Shown here one piece after another: positions 61,770-64,000 of a stretch of 64,000 nucleotides of DNA (positions are counted from its first letter, which is position 1; the number at the start of each line of letters is the position of its first letter). The position numbers and the translations under genes are program-made. The DNA is from Pseudooceanicola spongiae (GTDB taxonomy: Bacteria > Pseudomonadota > Alphaproteobacteria > Rhodobacterales > Rhodobacteraceae): NCBI RefSeq assembly GCF_014899185.1, contig NZ_CP045201.1, forward strand, positions 790,501-854,500, written 5' to 3'. The notes beneath the pieces are model-generated. The model was not told the origin of the DNA. It worked only from the letters and a program-made list of their open reading frames with translations, and did not search any database.

Positions 61770-62206
61770 GGCGATCCGCGCACTGAATGAAATGTCGGCG
61801 CGCCTACAGTCACATGAAAACCGTCTAAAACAACAGTCCTTCGTTGCTGTGCCAAACGTCCTTCAAGGTGTATGCATGCGTGAGCCCTTTGCGGGTGGCC
61901 TAACAGGCAGCTTCGGACATTTGCCGCATCCTAGACCGGGCAGGCAGCACAGCCGCGCGCCCTTCTTTGATCCTTGCCAACCCTTGAAAGCGTCAAGTCG
62001 CTCTCCCGACCTCGGCAAACTCCTTGGGAAAGGGCTGCGCCCCGAACCGCCGTAGGGGACGTTTGCAGCATCCTTACCTTTGGTCATCAGAAAGGGATTT
62101 GACAATTTCTGGCCTCCACTAGGTTAAGTGAGAGAGCGGAATACGTTGATGTTTTGCTTTTTTCTGAATTTATCGGACTATTATCTTGCTCAAACTTCTA
62201 TGCTAG
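61770..62206. other. Gap between acyltransferase and GAF kinase genes
   Basis: About 0.44 kb, no supported gene. It includes another short piece of the dispersed repeat family around 61,905-61,930 (AGCTTCGGACATTTGCCGC). Confidence 0.4.
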
Positions 62207-63466
62207 ATGCATGAAAACCGGCTGGAGCACGGTCAACCAATCACGCGCAGCGATGTGCGGGAAATGTGTGGAACACGACACGGAATGACGATGCAGCACG
62301 ACTTTCAGGATGACATCGACGCAATCGGGCGGAGCAAAATCGTCCCTACCTTGCTTGAGACTGTCATATTGGCCACTGGGATGGGGTTTGCAGCCGTCGC
62401 CCGCGTCACCCAATCTCGCTGGGTGACCTGCCGAGCTCTCGATCATATATCTTTCGGCCTCACACCAGGCGATGAGTTGGAAGTGGAGAGCACGCTATGT
62501 CATGAGGTCAGGCAGTATGACCGTGAAATTGTCATAGACGATGTTGCCACTGACCCGATCTACGTCAATCACCACTGTCCAGCCCGATATGGCTTTCGCA
62601 GCTACATCTCGGTGCCGATCCGCAGAGCGGATGGGGCATTTTTTGGGACGCTCTGCGCCATTGATCCAGCGCCGCGCAATCTGAAGGAAGACCGCATCCT
62701 GTCGATGTTTCGGCTTTTTGCCAAGATGATTGGCGAGAGCCTTGATGCCGAAGAGGCGCTGTCGCAGAGTCAGGTTGAACTGACACGCGAACGCACGATT
62801 GCTGGCGTGCAGGAACAGTTCATTGCAATTCTCGCCCATGATCTTCGGAATCCGATCAGTGCATTGACTGCCGGTCTTCGCATGATCGAGAAAGGCGATA
62901 TCGATAGCCGTGGTTTGGAGCTCGTCGACCTGATGCGGGGCTCGGTCAATCGCATGGGGTTGCTGATCGAAAACCTGTTGGATCAGGCGCGCAAGCGCAA
63001 TGGCGCGGGAATCGTCATCGAGCGGATACAAACCGATGACCTGAGCAAAACACTTGAACAGATCATCGCGGAGCTTCAGGCCGTTGCCCCGGACAGGAAA
63101 ATTGAAGCAGACATCGACCTGCCTGTTTCTGTCCATTGCGATTCCCCGCGAGTGTCGCAACTCTTTTCAAACCTCCTCGCCAATGCGCTGACACATGGTG
63201 CGCAAGGAGCCGCGATTCAGGTCAAAGCGCGCGCCACTGAACAAAGCTTCACACTCTCCGTCGCGAACTGCGGTGAGAAAATCGCTGACGAAATGTTGCC
63301 GAACCTGTTCAAGCCGTTCGAGCGGGGCGACGTTCGCCCGAGCCGGGAGGGCTTGGGCCTTGGCCTGTTCATCGCATCAGAAATCGCGCGCGGCCATGAT
63401 GGCACGTTGAACGTGGAATCCACCGACGACGAAACGGTATTCACGTTTCAAATGCCTAACGTCTAG
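62207..63466 (+). CDS. GAF-domain sensor histidine kinase, soluble
   Basis: 419 residues, no membrane helix. A GAF domain (about 40-185) contains SRWVTCRALDHISFGLTPGD and FRSYISVPIRRADGAFFGTL. The DHp has phospho-His in AILAHDLRNPISALT, followed by an HATPase_c with FSNLLANALTHGA and GLGLGLFIASEIA. The GAF cysteine pattern does not match a bilin-binding bacteriophytochrome. The start could be 62207 or 62285. No cognate regulator is adjacent. It lies between phage remnants, so it may be cargo. Confidence 0.9.
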   Translation: MHENRLEHGQPITRSDVREMCGTRHGMTMQHDFQDDIDAIGRSKIVPTLLETVILATGMGFAAVARVTQSRWVTCRALDHISFGLTPGDELEVESTLCHEVRQYDREIVIDDVATDPIYVNHHCPARYGFRSYISVPIRRADGAFFGTLCAIDPAPRNLKEDRILSMFRLFAKMIGESLDAEEALSQSQVELTRERTIAGVQEQFIAILAHDLRNPISALTAGLRMIEKGDIDSRGLELVDLMRGSVNRMGLLIENLLDQARKRNGAGIVIERIQTDDLSKTLEQIIAELQAVAPDRKIEADIDLPVSVHCDSPRVSQLFSNLLANALTHGAQGAAIQVKARATEQSFTLSVANCGEKIADEMLPNLFKPFERGDVRPSREGLGLGLFIASEIARGHDGTLNVESTDDETVFTFQMPNV

Positions 63467-63713
63467 GGCCGATGGTTCGTCAGGAGCAGGTGGCGCTCAT
63501 CTGTTCTTTGACCAAAGATAGGGCGTTGTTCGCTATTCGCGGCATCTGATACCCTGTCAGCACAACGACATACACTGAACCCACGCATGCCGCTTTGGCG
63601 CGCGCCGCCCTCTGATTTATCCCCACTTTTTCACACCACCCACACCTCGACCGCCCGGCGCGGCCGGGGCCGTACTGCTGCGTGCGCGCAGCCCTTCCAC
63701 AGTAGCTACCCCC
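63467..63713. other. Phage-remnant intergenic region
   Basis: A quarter kilobase with no supported gene between the kinase stop and the capsid-gene start. It is GC-rich near 63,650-63,700. Confidence 0.4.
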
Positions 63714-64000
63714 ATGAAAAACCTCGATGACCTGCGCCGCGCCCGCAAAGCCGCCGCCGACCAGATGCAGCAAGCCGCGCTGAAGCTCGGCGAGCTGGAA
63801 GGCGAGACGGAAGTCGACGATCAGGCGCTGGCCACGGCGCAGACCGATTTTGATGGTGCTGACGCCGAGTTTCAGGCTGCATATTGCGCGGTCAGCATTC
63901 TCGTCGGGGCGTCCAATACGCGGGGGCTGATCCTGCATGGCCGGGGGATCAGGACCAGCGATATCCGGGTGATCTACAGCGTGTTCCAGGACAGCACGAA
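63714..64000 (+). CDS. HK97-type major capsid protein, N-terminal part (possibly degenerate)
   Basis: Runs off the right edge after 95 codons. The first about 55 residues (MKNLDDLRRARKAAADQMQQ, then AQTDFDGADAEFQAA) match the coiled-coil delta domain that opens HK97 capsid precursors. After that the sequence (YCAVSILVGASNTRGLILHG) no longer looks like a capsid protein, so a fusion or deletion is likely within the visible part. In intact phages this gene follows the S49 protease gene found at 59.1 kb. Confidence 0.55.
   Translation, partial: MKNLDDLRRARKAAADQMQQAALKLGELEGETEVDDQALATAQTDFDGADAEFQAAYCAVSILVGASNTRGLILHGRGIRTSDIRVIYSVFQDST

Overview
The window looks like chromosome of a marine alphaproteobacterium of the Roseobacter/Rhodobacterales group. 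The signs are GC-rich DNA with many ATGA start/stop overlaps, a periplasmic-ligand TRAP operon for shikimate/quinate-type acids, a bluB gene under a cobalamin riboswitch, a DUF3237 gene, and genes of rhodobacterial phages. This assignment is inferred from gene content, not from a marker gene.

Layout. (1) 1-3.7 kb, minus strand: the N-terminus of a mechanosensitive-channel-like protein, a Tat-exported beta-carbonic anhydrase, a secreted serine hydrolase and an AraC regulator. (2) 3.9-9.5 kb, minus strand: a shikimate/quinate catabolic operon (dehydrogenase, TRAP dctP/dctQ/dctM, 3-dehydroshikimate dehydratase). A divergent tetR-hydrolase-DUF3237 operon follows at 9.6-11.7 kb, with a 27-bp inverted repeat between the two. 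(3) 11.7-19.5 kb, minus strand: a seven-gene, mostly overlapping cluster. It holds a CDP-alcohol phosphatidyltransferase, an LTA-synthase-like sulfatase, a flippase-like membrane protein, a thiY/ssuA-type ABC importer with two permease domains in one chain, and a GT4 glycosyltransferase. This is an unusual mix of envelope and uptake genes. (4) 19.6-23.3 kb, plus strand: cytochrome b561, an MFS exporter, a P-loop kinase and a CDF cation exporter.

(5) About 24.14-53.66 kb is interpreted as one integrated island of about 29.5 kb. Its right end is tRNA-Asn(GTT), next to a tyrosine recombinase. Its left end repeats 16 bp of the tRNA 3' end. Both ends carry, just inside, the same spaced pair TATGTCACA-N4-TATGTCACA. 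Inside are bluB with its cobalamin riboswitch and queC-D-E-F behind a type I preQ1 riboswitch that contains the queC ribosome-binding site. Next come an AT-richer block of unknown proteins (two-TM protein, small partner, PD-(D/E)xK-like protein), an IS3 element with a 593-bp tandem copy of its right half that truncates a MobV relaxase gene, and a betI/choline-binding-protein/hydrolase group. Then come a photolyase homologue lacking the usual Fe-S cysteines with a DUF2256 microprotein, an AIPR gene with a 44-residue membrane partner, and a lambda-like early region. That early region has a CI-type repressor between two copies of the same operator, a leftward operon with a C5 DNA methyltransferase and a GapR-like protein, and a rightward Cro/CII/O-like series. 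Repeats inside the O-like gene suggest a replication origin. No head, tail or lysis genes were seen, so the island resembles a phage satellite or a heavily reduced prophage.

(6) 53.8-64 kb: an MBL-fold hydrolase, an EnvZ-like sensor kinase, a small phasin-like protein, and then prophage debris. The debris is a DUF1376 fragment fused to an S49 protease fragment and the start of an HK97-type capsid gene. It is interrupted by a degenerate IS5-type element, an intact 833-bp IS5/IS427 element, a membrane acyltransferase and a GAF-domain histidine kinase.
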